Positions 17,203 to 25,057 of a stretch of DNA of 64,000 nucleotides are shown piece after piece. Numbering within the stretch: position 1 is the first letter of the stretch; the number at the start of each line of letters is the position of its first letter. The position numbers were made by a program, and so were the translations under genes. Origin of the DNA: Candidatus Aminicenantota bacterium (lineage in GTDB: Bacteria; Acidobacteriota; Aminicenantia; Aminicenantales; Saccharicenantaceae); NCBI GenBank assembly GCA_017999365.1, contig JAGNLW010000001.1, positions 938,239 to 1,002,238 on the forward strand, read 5' to 3'. The notes below the pieces were generated by a model. The model made no database searches, had not been told where the DNA came from, and was given only the letters and a program-made list of their open reading frames with translations.

Positions 17203-18519
17203 TTACCAGCCGAAACTCAGAGCGAACATCGGGACGAGGATGTTCATCTCGTAGAGGCCGGGCAGGTTGTCGCCGGACGGGGCCACGGTGCGGTCCTTGC
17301 CCATGAGGTACTCGAGGGCCAGGTCGATCTTGAGGGCACCGCTCTTGAAGCCGAAGCCGGCGGTGACGCTGTTGAACGTGAAGCTCGGGATCAGGATGTT
17401 CAGCGTGGCGTCCGGAGCCGGGGCGGGGTCGTAGTAGTAGCCGCCGCGGACGGCGAAGTTGCCGAGGTCGTACTCCGCCCCGAACCGGAACTGGGTCTTG
17501 TTGGCCCAGTTCAGGACCAGCGCGGCGTCCTCGCCGAGGGCGGCATCCCAATAGGGATCCGCGAAGGTCAGGGCGATCTCCTGGAGCTTGCTCCAGTTGG
17601 TATAGTGGGCGTCGACCGCCAGGGTCAACTTATCCATCGGCTTGATGGCCACGCCGCCGGCCAGCCACATCGGGCTGACGACGCTCATGCTGGTGTCGGA
17701 CTCGTTCTCGAGGCCGACGAGATTGATGTTCTCGAACTCGGTCGTCCCTTTGAGCTTCATCTTGGCCTGGGTCCGGAAGGTGCCGCCGAAGCTGATCCAC
17801 TCGGCCGGCTTGACCAGGACGCCGAAGGTGGCCCCGAAACCCCAGCCCTTGACGTTGAGGGTCTGCTGGCCGAAGTTGACGAGCATGGGGGCGACGGCGA
17901 CGCGGCCGTCAGCGGGGGCGCCGATCCCCAGGGCCATGTACTTGCCCCACTGGTCGGTCTTGAAGAAGCCGTAGTTGATGTTGAAGGTCGCGCCGAGGTA
18001 GACCATGTCGCTCAGCTTGACGGCGATCGAGGGGGCCAGGGTGACGGAGCCGATGAAGCTCTCCCACTTGGACGGCTCGAGCGTCGGGGTGAAGGCGGCC
18101 GGCGGATAGGGCGAAACGAGAGCGGCCTCGAGGCCGGTGTTCTCCCAGGCCACGCCGAGGCCCGACAGGGTGTAGGCGCCGACGCCGACGACGATGTTCT
18201 CGCCGACCGGGGTGAAGAAGCCGAGCAGCCCGGCGGGGTACATCTTGTTCTTGGTCGACATCTCGTACTCGCCCAGGGTGTACGTGGCCTTGGGGATGAG
18301 GATGTCACCGGTCAGGCCGAAAGTCGGCTGCTTCAGCAGGGCCAGCCCGGCCGGATTCCAATAGACGGCCGTGTAGTCGTTGGCCAGGCCGACGAAGGCG
18401 CCGCCCATGGCGGCGGATCGGGCGCCGAAGCCGTTGAGGTTCAGGCCGTTGGCGAACAGGCCCGTCGTGAGGACGGCGGCCAGCGCCAGGACGAGGGACG
18501 TGCGGACGATTGCTTTCAT
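17203..18519 (-). CDS. FadL/OmpP1/TodX-family outer-membrane transport protein
   Basis: 438 residues, with AGGAGG 4 bases before the ATG. A signal peptide ends near ANG, then the family N-terminus NGFGARSAAMGGAFVG and AVYWNPAGLA. The remainder alternates short amphipathic strands and ends in LSFGW, with a terminal aromatic residue as needed for outer-membrane insertion. The family forms 14-strand barrels that import hydrophobic compounds such as fatty acids or aromatics. It has its own terminator and is divergent from the DDAH-type gene, so it is probably monocistronic. It supports a didermic cell. Substrate not predictable. Confidence 0.88.
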   Translation of the reverse strand: MKAIVRTSLVLALAAVLTTGLFANGLNLNGFGARSAAMGGAFVGLANDYTAVYWNPAGLALLKQPTFGLTGDILIPKATYTLGEYEMSTKNKMYPAGLLGFFTPVGENIVVGVGAYTLSGLGVAWENTGLEAALVSPYPPAAFTPTLEPSKWESFIGSVTLAPSIAVKLSDMVYLGATFNINYGFFKTDQWGKYMALGIGAPADGRVAVAPMLVNFGQQTLNVKGWGFGATFGVLVKPAEWISFGGTFRTQAKMKLKGTTEFENINLVGLENESDTSMSVVSPMWLAGGVAIKPMDKLTLAVDAHYTNWSKLQEIALTFADPYWDAALGEDAALVLNWANKTQFRFGAEYDLGNFAVRGGYYYDPAPAPDATLNILIPSFTFNSVTAGFGFKSGALKIDLALEYLMGKDRTVAPSGDNLPGLYEMNILVPMFALSFGW

Positions 18520-18700
18520 ATTTCCTCCTATCTGTATTTCCGCGGATTCTACAATATCCCGTCAAGAAAATCCAGAGGAAACCTCGCACACCACTGCATT
18601 TGTTTTATTATCTGCGACATATCTGGACAAATCGAGACCTTCGCGCCGTCCGTTCCAAGCCCGCGGGGAGGAACGGCGGACCCTCGGGCCGACCGCCCCC

Positions 18701-18729
18701 TTGAACGCCCCCCGCCGGACCGATATGAT
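18701..18729 (+). promoter_or_regulatory. Sigma70-type promoter ending 6 bases before the start codon at 18736
   Basis: TTGAAC (18701-18706), 17-base spacer, TATGAT (18724-18729). The expected transcript start falls on or next to the ATG, so the mRNA may be leaderless. No Shine-Dalgarno is visible. Confidence 0.55.
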
Positions 18730-18735
18730 GCCCGC

Positions 18736-19617
18736 ATGGAAATTCCCGCCTTGTCCGAAGTGGCCCCGATCCGGGGCCTTCTTCTCAAACATCCCAAGGA
18801 GGCCTGGGGCGATCAGAAGCGGGTCGCGGCCGAGTGGCGCGCCTTAGGCTACACGGCGGAGCCCGACTTCGCCCGGGCCTGCGATGAATACGACGCGTTC
18901 GTCGCCGTCCTGCGGCGCTTCGTGCCGGACATCCGCTTCCTACCGGCCGCCCCGGGGACGACCCTCGACTCGATCTACGTCCGCGACGCCGCCTGCGCCG
19001 GTCCCGACGGCCTCGTCCTCTGCCGCATGGGCAAGGACCTCCGCCGGGGCGAGCCGGCGGCCGTCGGCGCGTTCGCGGCCCGGTCCGGCTGGCCGGTCGC
19101 CGGCGAGGTCCGCTCCCCGGCGACCCTCGAGGGCGGCGACGTCGTCTGGCTCGACGGCCGGACGGCCGCCGTCGGCCACGGCTACCGGACCAACGGCGAA
19201 GGCATCCGACGGTTCCGGGAGATCGTCGGGACGGACGGCCGCCAAGTCCTCGAGGTCCCCCTCCCCCATTGGAACGGCCCCGGCGACGTCCTCCACCTGA
19301 TGTCCATGATCAGCCCGGTCAGCGACGCCAAACTCCTGGTCTACTCCCGGCTTCTCCCGGTCCCGTTCCGCCGCCTCCTCCTCGACCGGGGCTACACGCT
19401 CGTCGAGGTCCCGGACGAAGAATACGCCACCATGGCCACGAACGTCCTGGCCCTGGCCCCGGGGGTGTGCCTGGCCCCGGCCGGGAATCCCCGGACGGCG
19501 GCTCTCCTGGAGGAGGCCGGCGTCGAGGTCCTGACGTACCGGGGCGGGGAGATCTCGGTCAAAGGGGCCGGCGGGCCGACCTGCCTGACCCGGCCCTTCC
19601 GGGGCGTTTCCCCCTGA
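18736..19617 (+). CDS. Amidinotransferase/dimethylargininase (DDAH)-fold enzyme
   Basis: 293 residues; the long open frame upstream has no promoter or start signal, and this ATG sits directly after a promoter. The guanidine-modifying fold is recognised by DSIYVRDAA (Asp 78, Asp 84), LEGGDVV (Glu 132, Asp 135), the catalytic His 187 in DVLHLMS and the nucleophile Cys 283 in PTCLTRPF near the C-terminus. Such enzymes hydrolyse dimethylarginine or related guanidines, or transfer amidino groups. DDAH-like hydrolysis to citrulline is the best guess because of the length and the DxxYxxD pattern. It is cytoplasmic, with no signal peptide. It lies just before the oxoamine synthase, which has its own promoter. 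Confidence 0.85.
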   Translation: MEIPALSEVAPIRGLLLKHPKEAWGDQKRVAAEWRALGYTAEPDFARACDEYDAFVAVLRRFVPDIRFLPAAPGTTLDSIYVRDAACAGPDGLVLCRMGKDLRRGEPAAVGAFAARSGWPVAGEVRSPATLEGGDVVWLDGRTAAVGHGYRTNGEGIRRFREIVGTDGRQVLEVPLPHWNGPGDVLHLMSMISPVSDAKLLVYSRLLPVPFRRLLLDRGYTLVEVPDEEYATMATNVLALAPGVCLAPAGNPRTAALLEEAGVEVLTYRGGEISVKGAGGPTCLTRPFRGVSP

Positions 19618-19619
19618 AA

Positions 19620-19648
19620 TTGACTTATCCGGCGGGAAAATCTATACT
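19620..19648 (+). promoter_or_regulatory. Near-consensus sigma70 promoter of the oxoamine synthase
   Basis: TTGACT (19620-19625), 17-base spacer, TATACT (19643-19648). The palindrome ATCCTTC/GAAGGAT at 19661-19675 follows and contains the Shine-Dalgarno AAGGA. Confidence 0.8.
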
Positions 19649-19681
19649 TATCGGCTGGAAATCCTTCCGAAGGATGTGACC

Positions 19682-20914
19682 ATGGACCTCTTCGAGAAAT
19701 GCAAGGACTTCTATTCCAATCCCATGGGCGGCAAGAGATACGGCTATCCGGTGACACCCCGGTCCGCCCAGGCCATGGGCCTGTTCCCCTATTTCATCCC
19801 CATCGAGCACGCCGAAGGGACCGAGGTCTACATCCACGGCCAGAAGTACATCATGATCGGCTCGAACAACTACGTCGGGCTGACCAACCACCCCAAGGTC
19901 AAGGAAGCGGCCGCCGCGGCCGTCATGAAGTACGGCACGAGCTGCACCGGCTCGCGCTTCCTCAACGGCACCCTGGACCTCCACCTCGAGCTCGAGGAGC
20001 GCCTGGCCAAGTACACCGGCATGGAGGCGGCCCTCGTCTTCAGCACCGGCTTCCAGGTCAACCTGGGCACCATCCCGGGCATCATGGACAAGGACGACAT
20101 CATCGTCACGGACAAGGAGGTCCACGCCAGCATCATCGACGGCGTCCGGATGGCCAAGGCCCTCAAGAACGTCCAGATCCGGACCTACAAGCACAACGAT
20201 CCGGCCGACCTCGAGAAGGTCCTCAAGGGCCTGCCCGAGGGCCCGGCCAAGCTGGTCATCGTCGACGGCGTCTTCAGCATGAGCGGCGACATCGCCAAGC
20301 TGCCCGAGATCATCCCCATCTGCAAGAAGTACGGGGCCCGGTTCATGTCCGACGACGCCCACGCCATCGGCGTCCTCGGCGGCGGCCGCGGCACGGGCTG
20401 GCACTTCGGGATGCAGCCGGACGTCGACCTGGTCATGGGCACCTTCAGCAAGTCCCTGGCCTCGGTCGGCGGCTTCATCGCCGGTCCCAAGGAGGCCGTC
20501 CACTTCATCCAGATGTTCGCCCGGCCGTTCATGTTCAGCGCCAGCCTGCCGCCTTCCAACGTGGCCACGGTCCTGGCCTGCCTCGACGTCCTCGAGGCCG
20601 AGCCCGAGCGGGTCGAGCGCGTCAACGCCATCGCCGCCCGGGTCCGGGGCGAGCTCCGGGACATGGGCTACAACATCGGCGACAGCCAGACGCCCATCAT
20701 CCCCATCGTCATCGGCGACATGATGAAGGCCCTGGAGGCCTGGAAGGTCTTCTTCGCCGAGGGCATCTACACCAACGTCGCGCTCCCGCCGTCCGTCCCG
20801 CCCGAGTTCTCCTGCCTGAGGACGAGCTACATGGCCACCCACACGGACGAGCAGGTCGACAAGGTCCTGTCGGTCTTCAAGAAGGTCAAGGGCCTCGTCC
20901 ACGTCGGCGGCTGA
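19682..20914 (+). CDS. Alpha-oxoamine synthase family PLP enzyme (serine palmitoyltransferase candidate)
   Basis: 410 residues from the ATG at 19682, 7 bases after AAGGA; a GTG at 19676 is possible but too close to it. Landmarks are SNNYVGLTNHP (61-71), SCTGSRFLNGT (88-98), His 148 stacking on the cofactor, DDAHAIG (224-230) and the PLP lysine Lys 257 in GTFSKSLASVGGF. The family condenses an amino acid with an acyl-CoA. The FSKSLAS(V/L)GG pattern is closer to bacterial serine palmitoyltransferases than to KBL (LGKALGG-type) or BioF, and no biotin genes are near. Sphingolipid synthesis is therefore my preferred but unproven reading. A methyltransferase gene follows after 14 bases. Confidence 0.85.
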   Translation: MDLFEKCKDFYSNPMGGKRYGYPVTPRSAQAMGLFPYFIPIEHAEGTEVYIHGQKYIMIGSNNYVGLTNHPKVKEAAAAAVMKYGTSCTGSRFLNGTLDLHLELEERLAKYTGMEAALVFSTGFQVNLGTIPGIMDKDDIIVTDKEVHASIIDGVRMAKALKNVQIRTYKHNDPADLEKVLKGLPEGPAKLVIVDGVFSMSGDIAKLPEIIPICKKYGARFMSDDAHAIGVLGGGRGTGWHFGMQPDVDLVMGTFSKSLASVGGFIAGPKEAVHFIQMFARPFMFSASLPPSNVATVLACLDVLEAEPERVERVNAIAARVRGELRDMGYNIGDSQTPIIPIVIGDMMKALEAWKVFFAEGIYTNVALPPSVPPEFSCLRTSYMATHTDEQVDKVLSVFKKVKGLVHVGG

Positions 20915-20928
20915 GGCGGCGGGACGCG

Positions 20929-21666
20929 ATGCCCGACAAGCACTTCTGGAACATCCGGGCCCGGAACTACGACCGGCTCTACTGGACCAAGGACACCGGC
21001 TACATCGACCGCATCATCGAGGTCGCCAAGTTCTCCCGCAACGACCTGGTCCTCGACGTCGGCACGGGCACAGGGGCCATGGCCCGGTCCATCCGGCCCC
21101 ACGTCCGCCACGTCGTCGGCATGGACTTCTCCGACTCCATGCTCAAGCGGGGCAAGTGGGACGGCATCTCCATGGTCCGCTGGGACATCAACGAGAGCCT
21201 GTTCCACAACCACCTGTTCGACAAGATCGTCGGGCGGATGGTCTTCCATCACATCCTGGACAACCTCGACCGGGCCTTCCTGCGCTGTTACGACCTCCTC
21301 AAGTGCCGCGGCCAACTGATCATCGCCGAGGGCGTGCCGCCGGCCGAGGACCCCGACGTCGTCGACTGGTACACGGAGATGTTCAAGCACAAGGAGGTCC
21401 GGCGGACCTTCACCAAGACCCTCCTCGTCCGCTATTTCCAGAAGAACGGCTTCCAGGACGTCCGGGCCTACAAGTACAGGATGAAGCGCTTCAACATCAA
21501 CAACTGGCTGGTCAACTCCGGCCTGCGCAAGGCCAAGCAGACCCTCATCCTGAACATGCACCGCGAGGCCCCGGACAAGGTCAAGGCCGCCTACAACATG
21601 GCCTTCGAGAACGGGACCTGCTACGTCGACACCGAGAACCTCATCATCGTCGGCACCAAGCTCTAG
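20929..21666 (+). CDS. Class I SAM-dependent methyltransferase
   Basis: 245 residues. The SAM motif LVLDVGTGTGAMA lies around 41-53, followed by VVGMDFSDSML (motif II), the acidic WDIN post-motif and IVGRMVFHHI. The C-terminal half, with RYFQKNGFQDV and KRFNINNWL, resembles lipid or small-molecule methyltransferases. The start is 14 bases downstream of the oxoamine synthase, so the two are probably cotranscribed and may modify the same lipid. A terminator overlaps its stop codon. The substrate is unknown. Confidence 0.85.
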   Translation: MPDKHFWNIRARNYDRLYWTKDTGYIDRIIEVAKFSRNDLVLDVGTGTGAMARSIRPHVRHVVGMDFSDSMLKRGKWDGISMVRWDINESLFHNHLFDKIVGRMVFHHILDNLDRAFLRCYDLLKCRGQLIIAEGVPPAEDPDVVDWYTEMFKHKEVRRTFTKTLLVRYFQKNGFQDVRAYKYRMKRFNINNWLVNSGLRKAKQTLILNMHREAPDKVKAAYNMAFENGTCYVDTENLIIVGTKL

Positions 21667-21694
21667 GCCGGACCCCCTCCGGCCTTAACGTTTT
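21665..21694 (+). terminator. Terminator overlapping the methyltransferase stop
   Basis: AGGCCGGA (21665-21672) pairs perfectly with TCCGGCCT (21678-21685), loop CCCCC, then TAACGTTTT. Confidence 0.65.
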
Positions 21695-21721
21695 CGCCCC
21701 GGCGGGGGTAGAACCAGGCGA

Positions 21722-22282
21722 ATGAACGAGACGGAAAAGGAGCTCGTCGCCATGGTCCTCGCCGGCCGTCCGGACGCTTTCGAACCTCTGGTCACCCCTT
21801 ACCGGCGGCCCCTGCTGGCCTTGGCCTGGCGGCTGACCCGGGACGCCGAGGAGGCCCGGGACGTGGCCCAGGAGGCCCTTCTGCGGGCCTACCGCTCTCT
21901 GGCCGGTTACGATACGGGGCGCAGCTTCCGCAACTGGCTGTTCCAGATCGCCGCCAACGAGGCCCGGGACCGCTACCGGAGAAAGGCGCGCGAGACGGCC
22001 GCCTTCGGCGCCGTGGCCGCCGCGGCGCCGCCCACGGAAAGCCCGGAGGCGGGGCGGGAGCGCGGGGAGGTCCGTTCGGACATCCTGCGCGCGCTCGCCG
22101 TCCTCAGCCCCCGCGAGCGCGAGGTCCTCGTCCTGCGGGACCTCGAGGAACTCGACGTCCGCGAGACGGCCCGGACGCTCGGCTGCTCGGCCGTCGCCGT
22201 CCGGGTCCACCTGTCCAAGGCCCGCCGCAAGCTGCGCGACGTCCTCCGCCGCGATCTCCCCCACCTGGAGGTAGGACGATGA
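21722..22282 (+). CDS. ECF-type RNA polymerase sigma factor
   Basis: 186 residues. Region 2 is visible as DAEEARDVAQEALLRAY plus FRNWLFQIAANEARD (about 42-90), and region 4 as LSPREREVLVLRDLEEL followed by the helix-turn-helix ARTLGCSAVAVRVHLSKARR (about 126-175). Regions 1 and 3 are absent, as in extracytoplasmic-function sigma factors. The stop overlaps the next gene by 4 bases, and that gene has a zinc-binding anti-sigma motif. A weak TTAACG-N18-TAGAAC lies just upstream; an autoregulated promoter of its own type would be expected but I cannot define it. Confidence 0.93.
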   Translation: MNETEKELVAMVLAGRPDAFEPLVTPYRRPLLALAWRLTRDAEEARDVAQEALLRAYRSLAGYDTGRSFRNWLFQIAANEARDRYRRKARETAAFGAVAAAAPPTESPEAGRERGEVRSDILRALAVLSPREREVLVLRDLEELDVRETARTLGCSAVAVRVHLSKARRKLRDVLRRDLPHLEVGR

Positions 22283-22803
22283 CCTGCCGCACCATCCGCC
22301 GGCTCATGCCGCTCGCCGCGGGGGACGACCTCCGGCCGCGGCGGGCCCGGGCCTTCCGGGCCCACCTCGACGCCTGCCCGGCCTGCCGGGAGGAACTCCG
22401 GACGTTCCACGAGGCGCTCGCGACGCTCCGGACGGCGGCCACGGACGAAGGCGTCCCGGACTGGACTGAGGCCGAATGGCGGGCCCTGATGGCTCGGGCG
22501 GCCGGCCAGGCGGGGACGGGTGAAGCGGGACATGCGGCGCCGGCCCGGCCGGCCTTCCGGCCGCGTTGGGCGGCCGCGTCCGCGGCGGGGGCCCTGATCG
22601 GCCTCGTCGCCCTGGCCCTGCTCTTCCGTGGGCCGGTCCCCGGACCGGAGGGACGGGTGAGGGCGGGTGCTCCGGCGGGCGGGACGGCCCTCGCAGCCGG
22701 CGGGCAGGACGTCCTGTCCATGACCATGGTCTCGCGGGAGACCGGGCTCCAGATCGTCTGGTTCTTCGACAAGAACTTCGATTATAAAGGAGAGAACGAA
22801 TGA
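22279..22803 (+). CDS. Zinc-finger anti-sigma factor, membrane-anchored
   Basis: 174 residues, ATGA-coupled to the sigma factor. The N-terminal part has HLDACPACREE (His 31, Cys 35, Cys 38), the zinc-binding anti-sigma motif that clamps the cognate sigma factor. A single membrane helix sits at about 99-115 (AAGALIGLVALALLF). The short exported tail, rich in Gly/Ala, ends in GLQIVWFFDKNFDY. It is likely released by a periplasmic signal through an unknown protease. It overlaps the following secretin-like gene by 4 bases, so that gene may encode a target or a sensor partner. Confidence 0.88.
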   Translation: MTCRTIRRLMPLAAGDDLRPRRARAFRAHLDACPACREELRTFHEALATLRTAATDEGVPDWTEAEWRALMARAAGQAGTGEAGHAAPARPAFRPRWAAASAAGALIGLVALALLFRGPVPGPEGRVRAGAPAGGTALAAGGQDVLSMTMVSRETGLQIVWFFDKNFDYKGENE

Positions 22804-23564
22804 AGAAGATGATGATCGCGGCTGTCACCTTGGCCTTCGCCCTGGCCCTCGTCCTGCCGGCCCTGGCCGATGACCCGGCCGCGGCCCCGGCCCCGTCCCA
22901 GAACACCGAAGCCAAGAACCTGCGCAAGGAGATCGTCAAGCTCAAGTACGTCCGGGCCCAGGACATCCAGCAGCTGCTCTACGCCTACGTCAGCCGCGAG
23001 GGCCACATCCAGTTCAATCCCAACATGCCGTCGATCCTCTCGGTCAGCGACACGCCCGAGAACGTGGAGAAGATCCTGGCCGCCATCCGCGAGATCGACA
23101 TCAAGCCGGCCGACGTCCTCTACACGGTCCAGCTCGTGCTGGGCTCGGAAGCCGATGCGACGACGGACGCGGAACTCAAGAATGATCCGGTCATCAAGGA
23201 GCTCGGCAAGCTCCTCCGATACAAAGGCTACTCGGTCCTGGACTCGACGCTGATCCGGGTCATCAACCGGGAGAGCGCCGAGGTCGTCCTGGGCCCCAAA
23301 GCCGAATTCGAGTTCGCCCTCAAGCCCGACGTGGCCGGGGACGCCAAGGCGCCGGTCATCAAGACCGAGGTCCGGCTGCGGCAGATCACCCGCCGCGGAG
23401 CCCCGGCGTCGGAGACCATGAAGGCCTTGGATCCCGTCGTCGTCACCCTGATCGAGAGCGCCCTCAACGTCAAGTCCGGCGACCGGACGGTCGTCGGGGT
23501 GTCCAAGCTCGACGGCGGCGACAAGGGGCTCATCCTCATCATCTCGGCCAAGATCGTCGAATAG
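22800..23564 (+). CDS. Secreted protein with secretin N-terminal (NolW-like) repeat
   Basis: 254 residues with a signal peptide (MKKMMIAAVTLAF core, end near ALA/D 23). Residues 45-100 read as a secretin N-subdomain: IVKLKYVRAQDIQQLL, IQFNPNMPSILSVSDTPENVEKI and AAIREID, the KH-like beta-alpha-beta-beta-alpha ring-building fold of type II/III and pilus secretins. The beta-barrel pore domain is absent, so it cannot form an outer-membrane channel itself. The C-terminal part has GDRTVVGVSKLDGGDKGLILIISAKI, resembling the tail strands of secretin-like proteins. As the third gene of a sigma/anti-sigma unit it may sense envelope assembly. A terminator follows. Confidence 0.7.
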   Translation: MKKMMIAAVTLAFALALVLPALADDPAAAPAPSQNTEAKNLRKEIVKLKYVRAQDIQQLLYAYVSREGHIQFNPNMPSILSVSDTPENVEKILAAIREIDIKPADVLYTVQLVLGSEADATTDAELKNDPVIKELGKLLRYKGYSVLDSTLIRVINRESAEVVLGPKAEFEFALKPDVAGDAKAPVIKTEVRLRQITRRGAPASETMKALDPVVVTLIESALNVKSGDRTVVGVSKLDGGDKGLILIISAKIVE

Positions 23565-23589
23565 GGGCCTTTCCCACAGGCCGTCCTGA

Positions 23590-23630
23590 ACGGGGGCACG
23601 TACCCCTGGTACGTGTCCCCGTTTTCTTTT
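23590..23630 (+). terminator. Strong terminator after the sigma operon
   Basis: A 15-base arm (23590-23604) pairs with 23608-23622 with one mismatch and a CCT loop, followed by TTTTCTTTT. The GGGCACGTACC core resembles REP palindromes. A TACAAT at 23630-23635 could serve as -10 for the next gene. Confidence 0.85.
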
Positions 23631-23669
23631 ACAATACCGGCGGACCCAAAAGGCAAAGAGGAGGCCCCC

Positions 23670-25031
23670 GTGAGACGATCCGTCCTGCCCGTCGTCCTCG
23701 TTCTCGCCGCCGTCGCCTTCCTGGCCATGGCCGCCGCCCAGGCGCCCAAGGCCGGCGAGGCCGCCCTCGGCACGCGCAAGTACGCCGATTACCAGACGCC
23801 GCAGTTCTGCGGCACGGCCTGCCACACGGACATCTACCGCCAATGGCAGCAGGCCATGATGTCCCAGGCCTACACCCATCACTGGGACGAGATCGAGTAC
23901 TTCAAGCTGGCCGTGCCCCACGCCGAGAAGGACCCCGTCGTGGCCGGGGTCAAGGCCGGCTGCAACGGCTGCCACGCCCCCATCGCCTTCCTGGCCGGCG
24001 ACGTCCCGCCGCCGGTCCCGGCCAAGAACAGCCGGGCCAACGAGTCCGTGCCCTGCGAGATCTGCCACACGGCCACCGGCTTCCAGGGCGACACGCCCCA
24101 CAACTTCAACTTCGTCTCCGAGCCCGGCAAGACCAAGTACGGTCCCCGCGAGAACAAGAACTCGCCGGAGCACAACCTGGTCAGGTCCGAGTTCCTGGGC
24201 ACGGCCGACTTCTGCGGCACCTGCCACAACGAGATGAGCCCCTACGGCGTCTGGGTCAAGTCGACCCACCTCGAGTGGAAGGAGGGCCCCTACGCCAAAC
24301 AGGGCGTCAAGTGCCACGACTGCCACATGACCTACGCCCCGGGCAAGTCGGCGGCCATGGGCGCGGCCTACCCCGACGTCCGCCAGCATCTCTTCCACGG
24401 CGCCCACGACGAGGGCAAGGTCCGGGGCACGATCGAACTCCGCATCCACCCCGACGTCCGCGAGGCCGTGCCCGGCGACCCCGTCAAATTCACGGTCGCC
24501 CTGTTCAACCAGAAGACCGGCCACAAGTTCCCGTCCGGCTCGGTCGAGGACCGCATCGTCTGGATGCACGTCGAGGCCGTCGACGCCAAGGGGACGGTCT
24601 ACCATCTGCCGGTCGACAAGAAGGGCTTCGCGGGCGAGGAGTTCACCATCGCCGCCGACACCCTGGCCTATCAGGACATGGGCATCGCCCTCGGCGACCC
24701 GGCCTTCAAGGGCCTCCAGCGCGACGGCGTGCCCATCGGCGACCGCATCTTCCGCATGGCCTACTTCGACCCGCAGGGCCGCATGACCCTCCAACAGTGG
24801 AACACCAAGTCGCTCGGGACCGACTACCGCCTCGGGCCGCGCGAGACCAAGCTCGAGACGTGCACCTTCCGGCTCCCCGACGGCGTCGCCCTGGGCGAGC
24901 TCAAGGTCACGGCCGTCCTCTACTATCAGAAGCTGGTCAAGCCGGCGGCCGACTTCCTCGGCGTCCCGCCCGACGAGGCCGAGCCCATCGAGGTCAACCG
25001 GCACTCGACGACGGTCGCCATCGTCGATTGA
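23670..25031 (+). CDS. Pentaheme c-type cytochrome, periplasmic
   Basis: 453 residues from the GTG at 23670, with AGAGGAGG 5 bases upstream; the longer ATG frame starting at 23613 would run through the terminator hairpin and is rejected. A signal peptide ends near 23. Haem motifs: an unusual CX3CH (CGTACH, 47-52), then CNGCH 98-102, CEICH 129-133, CGTCH 182-186 and CHDCH 215-219. The spacing and extra His recall the multiheme cytochrome c-554/NrfA-like fold family. Residues 260-453 are a haem-free beta-sandwich with TGHKFPSGSVEDR. It is probably an electron carrier working with the Cyc2-like protein 26 bases downstream. Confidence 0.9.
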   Translation: MRRSVLPVVLVLAAVAFLAMAAAQAPKAGEAALGTRKYADYQTPQFCGTACHTDIYRQWQQAMMSQAYTHHWDEIEYFKLAVPHAEKDPVVAGVKAGCNGCHAPIAFLAGDVPPPVPAKNSRANESVPCEICHTATGFQGDTPHNFNFVSEPGKTKYGPRENKNSPEHNLVRSEFLGTADFCGTCHNEMSPYGVWVKSTHLEWKEGPYAKQGVKCHDCHMTYAPGKSAAMGAAYPDVRQHLFHGAHDEGKVRGTIELRIHPDVREAVPGDPVKFTVALFNQKTGHKFPSGSVEDRIVWMHVEAVDAKGTVYHLPVDKKGFAGEEFTIAADTLAYQDMGIALGDPAFKGLQRDGVPIGDRIFRMAYFDPQGRMTLQQWNTKSLGTDYRLGPRETKLETCTFRLPDGVALGELKVTAVLYYQKLVKPAADFLGVPPDEAEPIEVNRHSTTVAIVD

Positions 25032-25057
25032 TCGGACCCGGGAAAGGAGAACCGAAC

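Noticed and set aside
17131-18735. Upstream extension of the DDAH-type gene
   Set aside because: It is antisense to the FadL gene and passes through its terminator; a promoter lies directly before the ATG at 18736.
23613-23669. ATG start for the pentaheme gene within the terminator
   Set aside because: It lies inside the hairpin and has no ribosome site; the GTG at 23670 follows AGAGGAGG and begins the signal peptide.
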